Shown here: positions 7,988 to 16,753 of the stretch, in pieces
How positions within the stretch are numbered: position 1 is the stretch's first letter
Layout: each line of letters begins with the position of its first letter
Assembly (NCBI GenBank): GCA_027019265.1
Contig: JALUWX010000012.1
Span: forward strand, 35,802-99,801
DNA: 64,000 bases
Source of the DNA: Phycisphaerales bacterium
GTDB taxonomy: Bacteria; Planctomycetota; Phycisphaerae; Phycisphaerales; UBA1924
Reading direction: 5' to 3'
The notes under the pieces: generated by a model
What the model was told of the DNA's origin: nothing
The model's input: the letters and a program-made list of their open reading frames with translations, nothing else
Database searches by the model: none
Program-made: the position numbers and the translations under genes

Positions 7988-8608
7988 ATGAAGTCCACTA
8001 CCGCTTTGGGCGCGATCCTGTGCGCCGGGTTTGCCACGTCCGCGCTCGCGCAGACCGCGTCGTTTACCGTGGTCCCGTCCGTGAACACGATCGATGCAAC
8101 CAACACCACCGTGTTCACCGTCGATGTGTTCGCGAGCGCCGATTTCGGAACCCATATCTCCGGTGGCGCGTTCGGGTTCGACTCGATCGACGGCGGCGGA
8201 GCCGTCAGCGACATCCAGGGCGGCGCTCAGCCGTGGGCTGCTGTTGGTGAGAACAACTTCGGGTACGCCGGGAACGGCGATCACAACGGGCTCGTCTTCG
8301 GGCAAGTCATCTTCCCCCCGTTCTTCCCCCCCGCGTCCGAAACGGCGCTCTCCGGTGGTCCGGTGCTCGTCGCGAGTTTCCAGTTCTCGTTGTTCGCTGG
8401 CGCGCTGGACCGTCTCGAAGTGAACCTGACCACCCTCGACAGCGCGCCCTTCGCGCTCGAGATCTTCGATGAGAACACGGGCTCCTTCACCCAGATCAGC
8501 AACCAGGACATCCAGCTGGGATCGTTCGTTGTCCAGATCCCCGCGCCCTCAGCCACCGCGCTGTTCGGGCTCGCGGCGCTCGGCGCGACCCGGCGGAGAC
8601 GAAGCTGA
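7988..8608 (+). CDS. Secreted protein with PEP-CTERM-like tail, paralogue of the next gene
   Basis: A 206-aa surface protein of unknown function. Signal peptide 1-21 ending ALAQ. The beta-rich body contains FGTHISGGAF, WAAVGENNFGY and GLVFGQVIFPPFFPP. The tail IPAPSATALFGLAALG plus RRRRS is an exosortase-type anchor. The next gene shares all three body blocks, so the two arose by tandem duplication. ATG 7988 follows AGAGGGAG. It is the first gene of a likely two-gene operon ending at the terminator at 9297. Confidence 0.8.
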   Translation: MKSTTALGAILCAGFATSALAQTASFTVVPSVNTIDATNTTVFTVDVFASADFGTHISGGAFGFDSIDGGGAVSDIQGGAQPWAAVGENNFGYAGNGDHNGLVFGQVIFPPFFPPASETALSGGPVLVASFQFSLFAGALDRLEVNLTTLDSAPFALEIFDENTGSFTQISNQDIQLGSFVVQIPAPSATALFGLAALGATRRRRS

Positions 8609-8653
8609 ATCAATGTGTTTCACATGAGGGGACGTTCGTAAAGGAGATTTGAG

Positions 8654-9268
8654 ATGAGAAAGTTCACAGCAATCACAACCCTCGCCGTTGCAGGACTCGC
8701 GTCCGCCGCCGCGGCCCAGAGCGGATCGCTCAGCATCGTCGGAGCGCCCGCAACCTTCAACTGGACCGTCGAGTCGGTCTTCACCGTCGATATCGTCGCG
8801 AACGCCGACTTCGGGACCCACGTCTCGGGCGGCGCGTTCACCACGCAGCTGAGCGGCGCGGTCAGCCAAATCAATGGAGTCAACGCCAGCGCCGCGAGCT
8901 GGGCCGCCGTCGGCGAGAACGACTTCGGGTACGACAACAACGGGCTCCACGAAGGGCTCGTCTTCGGACAGGTCGTCTTCCCCCCGTTCTTCCCGCCTTC
9001 AGCGGAATCCGCGCTTCCCGGCACCGTGGTCGCTCAACTCCAGTTCGAGGTCGCCGCAGGTTTCATCGGTCCCCTGACCATCCAACTCGGTGCCCGTGAC
9101 GCGGCCCCCTTCGTGCTCGAAATCTACAACGAGGGCGACGAATCGTTCACCCAGCTCGGTGCTTCCGACATCAGCTTTGGCTCAGCATCGATCTTCCTGA
9201 TCCCCGCCCCGTCCAGCGCCGCTGTCCTCGGGCTCGGCGCCCTCTGCGCCACCCGCCGTCGCCGCTGA
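8654..9268 (+). CDS. Secreted protein with PEP-CTERM-like tail, tandem paralogue
   Basis: A 204-aa paralogue of the preceding gene, 45 nt downstream. Signal peptide 1-22. Shared blocks are FGTHVSGGAF, WAAVGENDFGYDNNG, GLVFGQVVFPPFFPP and PFVLEIYNEG. The C-terminus IPAPSSAAVLGLGALC plus RRRR is the same anchor type. AAGGAG precedes the ATG. The middle third has diverged more than the blocks, suggesting an old duplication. Function is unknown. Confidence 0.8.
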   Translation: MRKFTAITTLAVAGLASAAAAQSGSLSIVGAPATFNWTVESVFTVDIVANADFGTHVSGGAFTTQLSGAVSQINGVNASAASWAAVGENDFGYDNNGLHEGLVFGQVVFPPFFPPSAESALPGTVVAQLQFEVAAGFIGPLTIQLGARDAAPFVLEIYNEGDESFTQLGASDISFGSASIFLIPAPSSAAVLGLGALCATRRRR

Positions 9269-9296
9269 TCGGAGTGGACAGATCCTGAAATGAAAC

Positions 9297-9331
9297 AGCC
9301 CCCGGCGGGTCGGACCCGCCGGGGGCTTTCG
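9297..9331 (+). terminator. Terminator after the paralogue pair
   Basis: Perfect 15-nt arms, AGCCCCCGGCGGGTC and its complement, around a single G (9297-9327), followed by TTCG. The stem is very strong but the T-tract is short. Confidence 0.8.
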
Positions 9332-9378
9332 CATTCGCACTCGGAGAACCGGAGTGCAACTCAGGGGGCTAGTTCACA

Positions 9379-10923
9379 TCAGGGACAACCAGCAGACAGT
9401 TCCTGGAGGAACGCGCTCACGTCAAAGAAGTCGTACTCCCCGTCACCCGAGAAGTCCGAGATCGGATCCTCGTTCGACAGCGCCTGGAGGAACGCGCTCA
9501 CATCGAAGAAATCGAGCTCCCCGTCCCCCGTCAGATCAGCCCGGCACACATCCACGTTCCCGAGCGATCCATCGCCGTTGATATTCTGGGCTTCGAGATC
9601 CGCGGATCCGAACGGCCCGGATTGCCAGACGGCCAACGCATCGCCGCCCGCGCCGTTCGCGGAGAACAAGCGGGTCCGATCCATCGAGGATCCCTGCGCC
9701 AGCTCGGTGGTCATCCACGCGGAACTCCCGTCGCGCTCCAGACCCGTTCCGAGGATCTGGTCCCCGGCCCCGGATCCCTCGATCCAGAGGATCACGATTG
9801 AGTCGTCGAGCGCTCTGGGTTGGGACCAGAGCGATTCGTTGGAATCAATCGAGGAGATCACCACCCCGTCGGAGCCCCATTGACGCGCCCCCGTGTTGTC
9901 GAGGCGCTGCGCGTAGATCCCCTGCGACCCCTGGTTGTTGTCCAGTTCGGTCCAGGAGACCACGACCGAGTCGGACTGCGCGTCGAAGGTCGCCGTGGGG
10001 GAGACACGCTCACGCCCGTTCGTCGAGACAGCAATCCCGTTGTGGGGGAAGATCTCCGTCCCGTCGCTCCCGAGGCGCTGCGCGTACACATTGAGCGAGT
10101 TCGCGGTGTCGTACCACGAGAAGACCGCGCCACCCGCGCCGTCCGGTTCGAACTCGGGGAAGTTCCCGAACTGGAGCGAGCCGCCGTCGTACACGGCGAC
10201 GCGCGAAGCCCACGCTTCATTGCCCATGTCGTCGATCTTCTGCGCGTACAGGTGTTTGGGATCGAAGAACGCTGTGAACTGCACCCACGACATGATCACG
10301 GATCCGTTGTCGGAACCGTGCATCGAAGCGAGGTTGATCCCGGGTCCGCCGCCGCTGATCGTGGTCTCCCACTCGACCGAACCCGCCGCGCTGATGCGCG
10401 CGAGCTTCGTGTCCGAGTTGTTGATCCACCCGATCACCGTGTCCCCATCGCTCGTCGCCGCGAGGTCGGGAGACGCAACGAAGTCCGTCCCGTTCCCGAA
10501 CTGGATCCCGTTCGCGCCCCACGTGAACGACCCGTCCGGAGCAACCCGCTGCGCCGTCACCAGGGTCCCCCCGAATCGATCATCACGGAACACGAGCACC
10601 GCGTGCCCGGATGTATCCACATCCAGGTCGTATTCCTGAGTCGAAGAGAATCCACGATCCGCAACCAGCACCCCGTTGTGTGCCCACTGCTCCACTCCGT
10701 CCGCGTCGAGGCGCTGGAGCCGGACGTCGTACCCCGTTTCGCTCGAGTACCACGAGATGTAGCATCCCCCGTCGCTCGTCGCGACAATCTTGGGCTGCAC
10801 CTGCTCCCCCGCCCCGTCAGCGACGACAAGCGGCGTCGCGGAATCCCCGCTCCATTGGGCAAAGACCGGCGACACATTCACCGCGATACCCGCGGCCACA
10901 ACCAACGCTCCGGAACTCTTCAT
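9379..10923 (-). CDS. Secreted beta-propeller-like protein with GC-type dockerin module
   Basis: A 514-aa exported protein. Signal peptide 1-22 (ending FAQ). The body is built of repeats of the form YAQRLDxxGxxxW...NGxxV alternating with VxSWxE/D strands, as in beta-propeller surface proteins. The last 55 residues are a two-repeat module: Cys, then DLTGDGELDFFDVSAFLQAL, then DFSGDGEYDFFDVSAFLQEL, ending SAGCP. DxDGD loops imply Ca binding; the bracketing Cys pair may form a disulfide. A GGAGGAG ribosome site and a promoter at 10972-11000 precede it. The partner of the module is unknown and no cohesin is in this window. Confidence 0.82.
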   Translation of the reverse strand: MKSSGALVVAAGIAVNVSPVFAQWSGDSATPLVVADGAGEQVQPKIVATSDGGCYISWYSSETGYDVRLQRLDADGVEQWAHNGVLVADRGFSSTQEYDLDVDTSGHAVLVFRDDRFGGTLVTAQRVAPDGSFTWGANGIQFGNGTDFVASPDLAATSDGDTVIGWINNSDTKLARISAAGSVEWETTISGGGPGINLASMHGSDNGSVIMSWVQFTAFFDPKHLYAQKIDDMGNEAWASRVAVYDGGSLQFGNFPEFEPDGAGGAVFSWYDTANSLNVYAQRLGSDGTEIFPHNGIAVSTNGRERVSPTATFDAQSDSVVVSWTELDNNQGSQGIYAQRLDNTGARQWGSDGVVISSIDSNESLWSQPRALDDSIVILWIEGSGAGDQILGTGLERDGSSAWMTTELAQGSSMDRTRLFSANGAGGDALAVWQSGPFGSADLEAQNINGDGSLGNVDVCRADLTGDGELDFFDVSAFLQALSNEDPISDFSGDGEYDFFDVSAFLQELSAGCP

Positions 10924-10945
10924 TGGGACACTCCTCCAGGGTGGA

Positions 10946-10963
10946 AGCGTAAAAATCTACGCT
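10946..10963. repeat. Short inverted repeat in the 5' leader of the 9379-10923 gene
   Basis: AGCGTA-N6-TACGCT lies just downstream of the predicted start of transcription. It could be an operator or a small RNA hairpin. Only this copy was noticed. Confidence 0.35.
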
Positions 10964-10971
10964 CGACCGAG

Positions 10972-11000
10972 AATCTACCAGCCCCGGGGCATCTGCACAA
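10972..11000 (-). promoter_or_regulatory. Promoter of the 9379-10923 gene
   Basis: Reading the minus strand: TTGTGC, a 17-bp spacer ending CTGG, then TAGATT. It has the same GG-TAnnnT form as the promoters at 7890, 20043, 27301, 28707 and 33848. Confidence 0.6.
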
Positions 11001-11021
11001 GTGGAACCGTGAGGATCGAGC

Positions 11022-11061
11022 AAAAAGAAAGAAGCCCGCCTCGCAGATCGCGGGACGGGCT
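11022..11061 (-). terminator. Terminator of the 11091-13457 gene
   Basis: On the minus strand the arms AGCCCGTCCCGC and GCGAGGCGGGCT pair with one mismatch and one G-U, followed by TTCTTTCTTTTT: a classic intrinsic terminator. Confidence 0.8.
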
Positions 11062-11090
11062 CCACTCAATCGAGTTGAGTCACGATCCGA

Positions 11091-13457
11091 TCAGCACGGA
11101 TCCTCAGGGCAACCCGCTTGGAGTTGCTGGAGGAACGCGCTCACATCGAAGAAGTCGTACATTCCGTCCCCGGTAAAGTCCGCGACGGGGTTGTTGTTCG
11201 TGAGCGCCTGGAGGAAGGCGCTCACATCGAAGAAGTCGAGATCGCCGTCCCCGTTCAGATCCGCCGGGCAGTTCGTTGCGATCCGGATGTTCCCGGCGAA
11301 CAGCTCGGTCTCCGTGTTGCTGTTCGTCCCCGCATCACGACCGATGTGCTCACCAAAGGATCCTGTGCAACCAGCGGCGGGGGTCTCGATGCACCAGTAG
11401 TTGGTGTTCGGGAAGTCGCCCTGGAGCAGGAAGAACCCTTCGCCGGACGAGCCTGTGTTATCGAAGAAGATCCCGGTCGTTGTCGCGACCGTCTGACCAA
11501 GCGTGAGATTGGTCTGGAACCCGGTCGAGATATCGATCACTTCCATGCCTCCACCGAGCAGGTTCGGTGCCGTGAGCGTGAGCTCCCAGTCGATGATGTT
11601 GACATCATCGATCACACCGAGCGTGCCGTCGGTCGTGATGAACCCCGTGACCGTCCCCGCGCCGATGCGACGGTTGACCTGGTACGTGATTGTGGGCGTA
11701 ACCTCAGCGAACGCGAACGTCCCGCTCGGGCTCGCCATCTCAGAAGCCGTGCTTCCTCCGATATCGAACCCGATGTACTCGCCCTCACCGAGCCCGGTGC
11801 AGTTCCCGAACTCGGTTTCCACGCACCAGTAATCCCCGGTCGAGCTGCTCTGGGTCACGAAGAACCCTTCGCCCGAGCCGCCGGAGATATCGAAGAGGAT
11901 CTGGGTCGGGGTCGCGCGAGCGACCGCGCCATCGAACCGGGCTTGGGAGACGGTCGCCGGCGTGAACACCTGGACAGGCCCACCCGACAGGTTCGGACCC
12001 GAGACCGTCAGCTCGAAGTCAACGATGTTCGTGTCCGTCACGAGCGTGCCCAGACGTCCATCGAGCGTGATCCAACCCGTCACGGATCCGTTCCCGATCG
12101 TCCGATCGATCTGGTAGGTGATGTCGGGCTGGTTGATGCTCGCGAATGAGAACATCCCACTCGGGAATCCCGTCTGCGCGACCGTATTGAGGTTCTCCTC
12201 GTACCCGATGTGCTCACCAAGACCCTGGCCTGTGCAGCCCGATGTCTCGATGCAGTAGAAGTTCCCAAACGTGCCTGCTGTTCCTTGGAGCAGGAAGAAG
12301 CCTTCACCGAGATCGCCCTGGCTGATATCGAACATCAGATCCGTGCTCGACGCAATCGTCGTGTTCCCGTTGAGGTTGGTCTGGATCTGTGAATCCGAGG
12401 TGATCCGGGTCTCTGGCCCGCTCTCAAGATTCGGAGCGCAGAGCGTGAGATCCCACGCGATGATGTTGGAAGATCGCATCACACCGAACTTGCCGTCCGT
12501 CGTGATCGTCCCCCATACGCGACCACTCGCGACCTCGCGATTGATCGTGTACGTGATCGGGTCCGGACCCGCGACAGTCGCGAACGTCACGACACCCGAA
12601 CCCGGGGTCGTCTGCGCGACGTTCCCCCCATCGTCGGCCTGGCCGATGTGCTCACCCGTCCCGCCGCTCGTGCAACCCGAAACCTCGATGCAGTAGAAGT
12701 TCCCGAAGGTTTCTCCCATCGCCGTGAACCCCTGCATGAGGAAGAACCCGCTCGCGCCGAAGTCGAACCGGAGCTCGGTCGGGGTCGCGATGGTGCCCGT
12801 CCCCGAGATGATCGTCTGGAACGACGTCGGGAAGTCGATCGAGTCGAGCGAGCCGTCTTCCATCCCGGGCGCGTAGAGATCAAGATCCCAGTCGATGATG
12901 TTCGACGTGGTAAGCACCCCGAGCGTACCGTCGGTCGTGATCGTTCCACAGACCGCGCCGTCTCCGACCTCACGGTTGATGACGTACGTGATCGGCGTAC
13001 GACCCACGACGATCACGCCGTTGGTCGAGTTGGATGTGATCGGGAACCCGATGTGCTCACCGATCCCGGCGCCCGAGCAGTTGCCCGTCGCGGTTTCAAG
13101 GCAGTAGAACTCGCTTGAAACCCCGCCTTGGAAGATGACCAAGTCATCGGTTGCTCTGGACGTGTCAAACGTGAGCACCGAGGCCGTCGCGTTCATCGCG
13201 TTGCCCTGGACGAAGAACTGGGTCTCGTTCGCGGGGTTGAGCGTGACGGGTGTCCCCCCGTTGATCGAAGCATCCGTGATCGTCAGGTTGTAATCGATGA
13301 TGTTCCCGGTCCCGATCGTCCCGATCGTCCCGTCCGTCGTGATGTCGCCGACGATGGTCCCGGTCCCGACGCTCCGATTCACCTGATAGGTGATCTGCGC
13401 CAGCGCGCTCTGGGCGCTCACCATGAGCGCCATCACAATCATCAAAATCCGTGTCAT
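11091..13457 (-). CDS. Secreted five-repeat protein with GC-type dockerin module
   Basis: A 788-aa exported protein. Signal peptide 1-20 (ending ALAQ). It holds five ~140-residue units, each opening with ITYxxNRxxGxGxVxGxITxDG, then a NIIDxxLT strand, and closing with GEGFFxxQG, YxxxET, a Cys pair and GEHIG or a variant. Each unit probably folds as a small beta domain with its own disulfide. The C-terminus is the two-repeat module (Cys, DLNGDGDLDFFDVSAFLQAL, DFTGDGMYDFFDVSAFLQQL, AGCP) extended by EDPC, the only copy with extra residues after GCP. GAGAGGGA precedes ATG 13457. The role is unknown; adhesion or S-layer is speculation. Confidence 0.82.
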   Translation of the reverse strand: MTRILMIVMALMVSAQSALAQITYQVNRSVGTGTIVGDITTDGTIGTIGTGNIIDYNLTITDASINGGTPVTLNPANETQFFVQGNAMNATASVLTFDTSRATDDLVIFQGGVSSEFYCLETATGNCSGAGIGEHIGFPITSNSTNGVIVVGRTPITYVINREVGDGAVCGTITTDGTLGVLTTSNIIDWDLDLYAPGMEDGSLDSIDFPTSFQTIISGTGTIATPTELRFDFGASGFFLMQGFTAMGETFGNFYCIEVSGCTSGGTGEHIGQADDGGNVAQTTPGSGVVTFATVAGPDPITYTINREVASGRVWGTITTDGKFGVMRSSNIIAWDLTLCAPNLESGPETRITSDSQIQTNLNGNTTIASSTDLMFDISQGDLGEGFFLLQGTAGTFGNFYCIETSGCTGQGLGEHIGYEENLNTVAQTGFPSGMFSFASINQPDITYQIDRTIGNGSVTGWITLDGRLGTLVTDTNIVDFELTVSGPNLSGGPVQVFTPATVSQARFDGAVARATPTQILFDISGGSGEGFFVTQSSSTGDYWCVETEFGNCTGLGEGEYIGFDIGGSTASEMASPSGTFAFAEVTPTITYQVNRRIGAGTVTGFITTDGTLGVIDDVNIIDWELTLTAPNLLGGGMEVIDISTGFQTNLTLGQTVATTTGIFFDNTGSSGEGFFLLQGDFPNTNYWCIETPAAGCTGSFGEHIGRDAGTNSNTETELFAGNIRIATNCPADLNGDGDLDFFDVSAFLQALTNNNPVADFTGDGMYDFFDVSAFLQQLQAGCPEDPC

Positions 13458-13586
13458 GGGTATCCCTCTCGAGTGATGGCATGGGAGAAATGCCCCATGC
13501 TCGGACCCATCCTATCGGACTTCCGCACAGAATGATGCTCAGACCGAGGGTTTTTGCCCAGAACGAATCGCTCCGCAACCGAGCGT

Positions 13587-13607
13587 ATACTTGGTAGTAC
13601 ATAGTAT
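13587..13607. promoter_or_regulatory. Near-palindromic PadR-type operator
   Basis: A 21-bp near-palindrome, ATACT at one end and AGTAT at the other, with GTA-g-TAC at the centre; 16 of 20 non-central positions are symmetric. PadR-family repressors commonly bind such ATAC/GTAT palindromes, and it lies 46 bp upstream of a padR gene, so autoregulation is likely. Confidence 0.65.
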
Positions 13608-13652
13608 GTCGGCCGACCCATCCCAAGCACCCGGCCTCAAGGAGCACAACCC

Positions 13653-13994
13653 ATGAAACTCGAACGAGAACTCATGCGCGGCGCCGGACCCACGGCCGTC
13701 CTCAAACTCCTCTCCTCCCGAGCCATGTACGGCTACGAACTCGTCGAAGCCCTCTCCAAACGATCCGAGGGGATTCTCGAGATGGGACAGTCCACCCTCT
13801 ACCCCATGCTCTACAACCTCGAAGCCAAAGGGCTCATCGAGGCCGAATGGCGCGATGCCGACAACGGCCGCCAACGAAAGTACTACACCCTGACGGGCAA
13901 AGGGCACCGCAAGCTCAACACCGACATGGCCTCCTGGGAGCAACTCACCCAAGCCATGACCTCCCTCGGGGTCATCAAGGGAGCCCCGGCATGA
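13653..13994 (+). CDS. PadR family transcriptional regulator
   Basis: A 113-aa winged-helix regulator. The family signature is clear: ELMRGAGPTAVLKLLSSRAMYGYELVEAL, the recognition helix region GQSTLYPMLYNLEAKGLIEAEW, and the wing residues RKYYTLTGKG. It is shorter than PadR proteins with a C-terminal dimer domain and matches the compact s2 type. ATG 13653 follows AAGGAG. Its stop overlaps the ATG of the next gene (ATGA), a coupling typical of PadR genes paired with a membrane protein that they control or that senses the signal. The operator upstream suggests negative autoregulation. Confidence 0.9.
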   Translation: MKLERELMRGAGPTAVLKLLSSRAMYGYELVEALSKRSEGILEMGQSTLYPMLYNLEAKGLIEAEWRDADNGRQRKYYTLTGKGHRKLNTDMASWEQLTQAMTSLGVIKGAPA

Positions 13995-15970
13995 GCCAAG
14001 CGAGCCAAAGCATCTGGTCCCGCCGGTTCTACCTCCGTCCACACCCCAACCGAACCGCGCGCAAGCTCGTCGAAGAATCCGGGCTCCCCACCCCCGTCCG
14101 ATCCTGGATTCTCGACGTCACCCAACGCTCCCGGCTCTGGCGCTCCGAGCGCGCCGAGGTCGCGCGAGAGATCATCGCCCACGCGCTCGATGCGATCGAG
14201 CACGGCAAAGACCCCGACGAACTCCTCGCTTCGATGGGGGACCCCAAAACCCTCGCCAAACTCGTGCGCCGATCCATGAAGCGCAAACGACCCTGGATCT
14301 GGAAACGATTCCGGGATACCCGTCGAGCGATCGGCGTCATCGTTGTGCTGCTGGTCATCTTCTACGGCACCCTCGCCGCCCGTTTCTATCTCAGCAGCCC
14401 AAGCGTCACCACCAACTACCTCGCGCAGATGAACGAACGGAGGGAGCAGTTCGACGAATCCGAACACGCTTGGCCCATCTACGAGGAGGTCGTCAGGTCC
14501 TGGAGAAAGGCATACCAAGAAGAACGGGATATCCAGGACCTGCGAGCCGCATCCGAACGAACAGCGGCCGACGTCCACAGCGACTATGAGCGTGAAGAAC
14601 GCTTCTGGGCCGGGATCGACAACCCCGACGAGATGAGTCCCGATCACCCCGACTACGAACGGACCGTCTCGCTCTACAAATCCTTCCGTCCCAAATTCGA
14701 TCGTGTGATCGAAGCTTCGACCCTCCCCGCGCTCGGGGTCCTCTACACAGCCCGATTCGAATCCATAGAGCACCCCGACGGCACGCTCGAAGAGCGCGCG
14801 ATCCCCCCGAGCCATGATCCGAACGAGAACGAGCCACTCTTCAACGTGCTGCTCCCCCATCTCGGGAGCATGCGCCAGTTCACGAACCTCCTGTCGTTCG
14901 ATGCGATCATCGCGGCTCGTGAAGGCGATGCCGATCGTGCCCAGAGAGATCTGCTCGCGATCCTGAACATCACGAGACAGCTCCAGCAGGAACCCGGGTT
15001 CATCATCTCCGACATGGTCGGGATCGCGATGATCAGCATGTGCCGGGAAACGCTCCTCGGGTTGATCCAAGACCACCCCGCGTTGTTCTCGAAGGATCAG
15101 CTCATCGAGCTCGCGCACACGCTCAGCGATGTCTCCTCTCGGGTCACCATGAGCTTCGAGAACGAGCAGATCATGTTCTACGACCTCCTCCAGCGCGTGT
15201 ACACCGACAACGGCAACGGGAACGGGCATCTCACCCCGGAAGGGATGAAGCTGATCTCGGAGATATCGAGCATCTATGAGAACATCGAGAACTTCAATCC
15301 CAACGAGGGGTTCCGGGCCTTCCTCGATCCCGCGGCGACGGCCTTGCTCCCGGATCGGAAATCAGCCAAAGCCCGATACGACGGCTACATGAACACCTTC
15401 AAGTCCGTGCTCCATGAAGGTCCCCAGTCGTCATGGAAGGTCAGGCAAGCGGAGCAGCAGATCGTGATTGACAGCGATGAAGCGATCGTCCTCGATCCCG
15501 TTGACATCATGACCCCCGCGCTCGGGAGCGCGACCCATGTGGTGTTCAGGTCGAACACCGAGTCCGAAGCATCCGTCCTCGCGCTCGCGCTCGAGATCCA
15601 CAGGATCGATCACGGGCGTTACCCCGATTCCCTCGGATCGCTCAGCCCCAAGCTCGTGCCGTCCATCCCCGAGGACCCGATGAACCCCGGGCGTTCCATG
15701 CTCTACAAACGCACCGATAGCGGGTATCTCATCTACTCCACCGGGTCCGACGGCGATGACGATAACGGGAACGGCGTAGACAAACGATCACCAACGGGGC
15801 GCGACGCCATGAGCTTCGAGATCCGATACGGCCAAGAACCCGTCCGGGTCACCCGGACCAAACGGGTTCTCGTAGCCGAACTCAAATCCTACGAGACTTA
15901 CGCGCAGCGGACACCGCCGGACCTGGACTGGATCCTCGTCGAGATGGACCGCTCACAGAACCCGGAGTGA
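13991..15970 (+). CDS. PadR-coupled membrane protein with pseudopilin-like C-terminus
   Basis: A 659-aa protein starting inside the padR stop codon (ATGA). Residues ~1-100 are cytosolic and helical (SERAEVAREIIAHALDAIEHGKDPDELLASMGDPKTLA), resembling the HAAS/DUF1700-type domain often encoded beside PadR genes. One membrane span follows at about 114-135 (AIGVIVVLLVIFYGTLAARF), then a large extracytoplasmic region. Near residues 530-600 it reads ALALEIHRIDHGRYPDSLGSL and later YSTGSDGDDDNG, like the globular end of GspG-type pseudopilins, but with no prepilin peptide. The joining of a signalling-type N-terminus with this end is unusual. It could sense envelope state and inform PadR; that is inference. 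Confidence 0.75.
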   Translation: MSQASQSIWSRRFYLRPHPNRTARKLVEESGLPTPVRSWILDVTQRSRLWRSERAEVAREIIAHALDAIEHGKDPDELLASMGDPKTLAKLVRRSMKRKRPWIWKRFRDTRRAIGVIVVLLVIFYGTLAARFYLSSPSVTTNYLAQMNERREQFDESEHAWPIYEEVVRSWRKAYQEERDIQDLRAASERTAADVHSDYEREERFWAGIDNPDEMSPDHPDYERTVSLYKSFRPKFDRVIEASTLPALGVLYTARFESIEHPDGTLEERAIPPSHDPNENEPLFNVLLPHLGSMRQFTNLLSFDAIIAAREGDADRAQRDLLAILNITRQLQQEPGFIISDMVGIAMISMCRETLLGLIQDHPALFSKDQLIELAHTLSDVSSRVTMSFENEQIMFYDLLQRVYTDNGNGNGHLTPEGMKLISEISSIYENIENFNPNEGFRAFLDPAATALLPDRKSAKARYDGYMNTFKSVLHEGPQSSWKVRQAEQQIVIDSDEAIVLDPVDIMTPALGSATHVVFRSNTESEASVLALALEIHRIDHGRYPDSLGSLSPKLVPSIPEDPMNPGRSMLYKRTDSGYLIYSTGSDGDDDNGNGVDKRSPTGRDAMSFEIRYGQEPVRVTRTKRVLVAELKSYETYAQRTPPDLDWILVEMDRSQNPE

Positions 15971-16618
15971 TCAGCGCCGACGACGCGCGAGCACGAGACC
16001 CGCGCCCACGAGCACCGATGCGCTCCCCGGCGAAGGCACAATCGCGAACGCGAGGTCGTTGAACGTCGGATCGAACACCGTGAACCCGGACCCGTTGAAG
16101 AAGTCCGTCGCGTTCACGAGATCACCCATCGACGACCCGGACCACACCCACGCGTCCGCGCCGCCGTTGACGAGGGTCGAACCGATCGAGATCCAGTACT
16201 CGCTGCCGCCCGAGAGGGAGAGCGCGGACCCGAGATCGAGGGTGTACTCGAACTCCATCCCTCCGCCGAAGAGCGTCGCGCCCGTCGCGCTGACGGAGAG
16301 CGAGCTGAGCTCCGTATCGACCGTCGTGCTGAAGACTTCCGTGCTCAGATCATCAGCGAAGATCCGGACCGTGTACGACGACATGTTCGTCAGATCCGCG
16401 AACTGGAAGTTCTGCGAACCACCCCACCAGCGGATCTGGGTGACCTCGGTGTCCGAAGCGAGGGTGAAGTTGTCGGCCATGCGCTGGGAGAAGAACTGCC
16501 CGGCAACAGCATCAGAGAAGAAACTCGCCTGGCTCGGCTGATCCGAGTCCTGCACATAGACCTCAGCGAAAGCGCTGCTCGACAGCGCGACAAGCACAGC
16601 GGGGACGATCAAACGCAT
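15971..16618 (-). CDS. Secreted protein with PEP-CTERM-like tail
   Basis: A 215-aa exported protein. Signal peptide 1-18 (ending AFA). The body is beta-rich with DNFTLASDTEVTQIRWWGG, a pattern seen in choice-of-anchor and PEP-CTERM proteins. The tail VPSPGSASVLVGAGLVLA ends RRRR, with PSP where PEP is canonical. GGAGGA precedes ATG 16618. Its stop abuts the stop of the convergent membrane-protein gene (TGATCA), with no room for a terminator between. Function unknown. Confidence 0.8.
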   Translation of the reverse strand: MRLIVPAVLVALSSSAFAEVYVQDSDQPSQASFFSDAVAGQFFSQRMADNFTLASDTEVTQIRWWGGSQNFQFADLTNMSSYTVRIFADDLSTEVFSTTVDTELSSLSVSATGATLFGGGMEFEYTLDLGSALSLSGGSEYWISIGSTLVNGGADAWVWSGSSMGDLVNATDFFNGSGFTVFDPTFNDLAFAIVPSPGSASVLVGAGLVLARRRR

Positions 16619-16700
16619 CTCGGTTCCTCCAAGGTTCGACGCGCATCTCGCGCGTGGTCGTGGTGAGATACGGTAGCCGAGATCGGTCCGGATCCAATGG

Positions 16701-16722
16701 AAAAAACCCCGCCGGACGGGGC
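16701..16722 (-). terminator. Terminator after the MmgE/PrpD gene
   Basis: On the minus strand GCCCCG-TCCGG-CGGGGT followed by TTTTT: a compact GC stem with a T-tract 32 nt past the stop. Confidence 0.8.
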
Positions 16723-16753
16723 TTCTGGTCGAATTTCATATGGTCCGGGTGGG

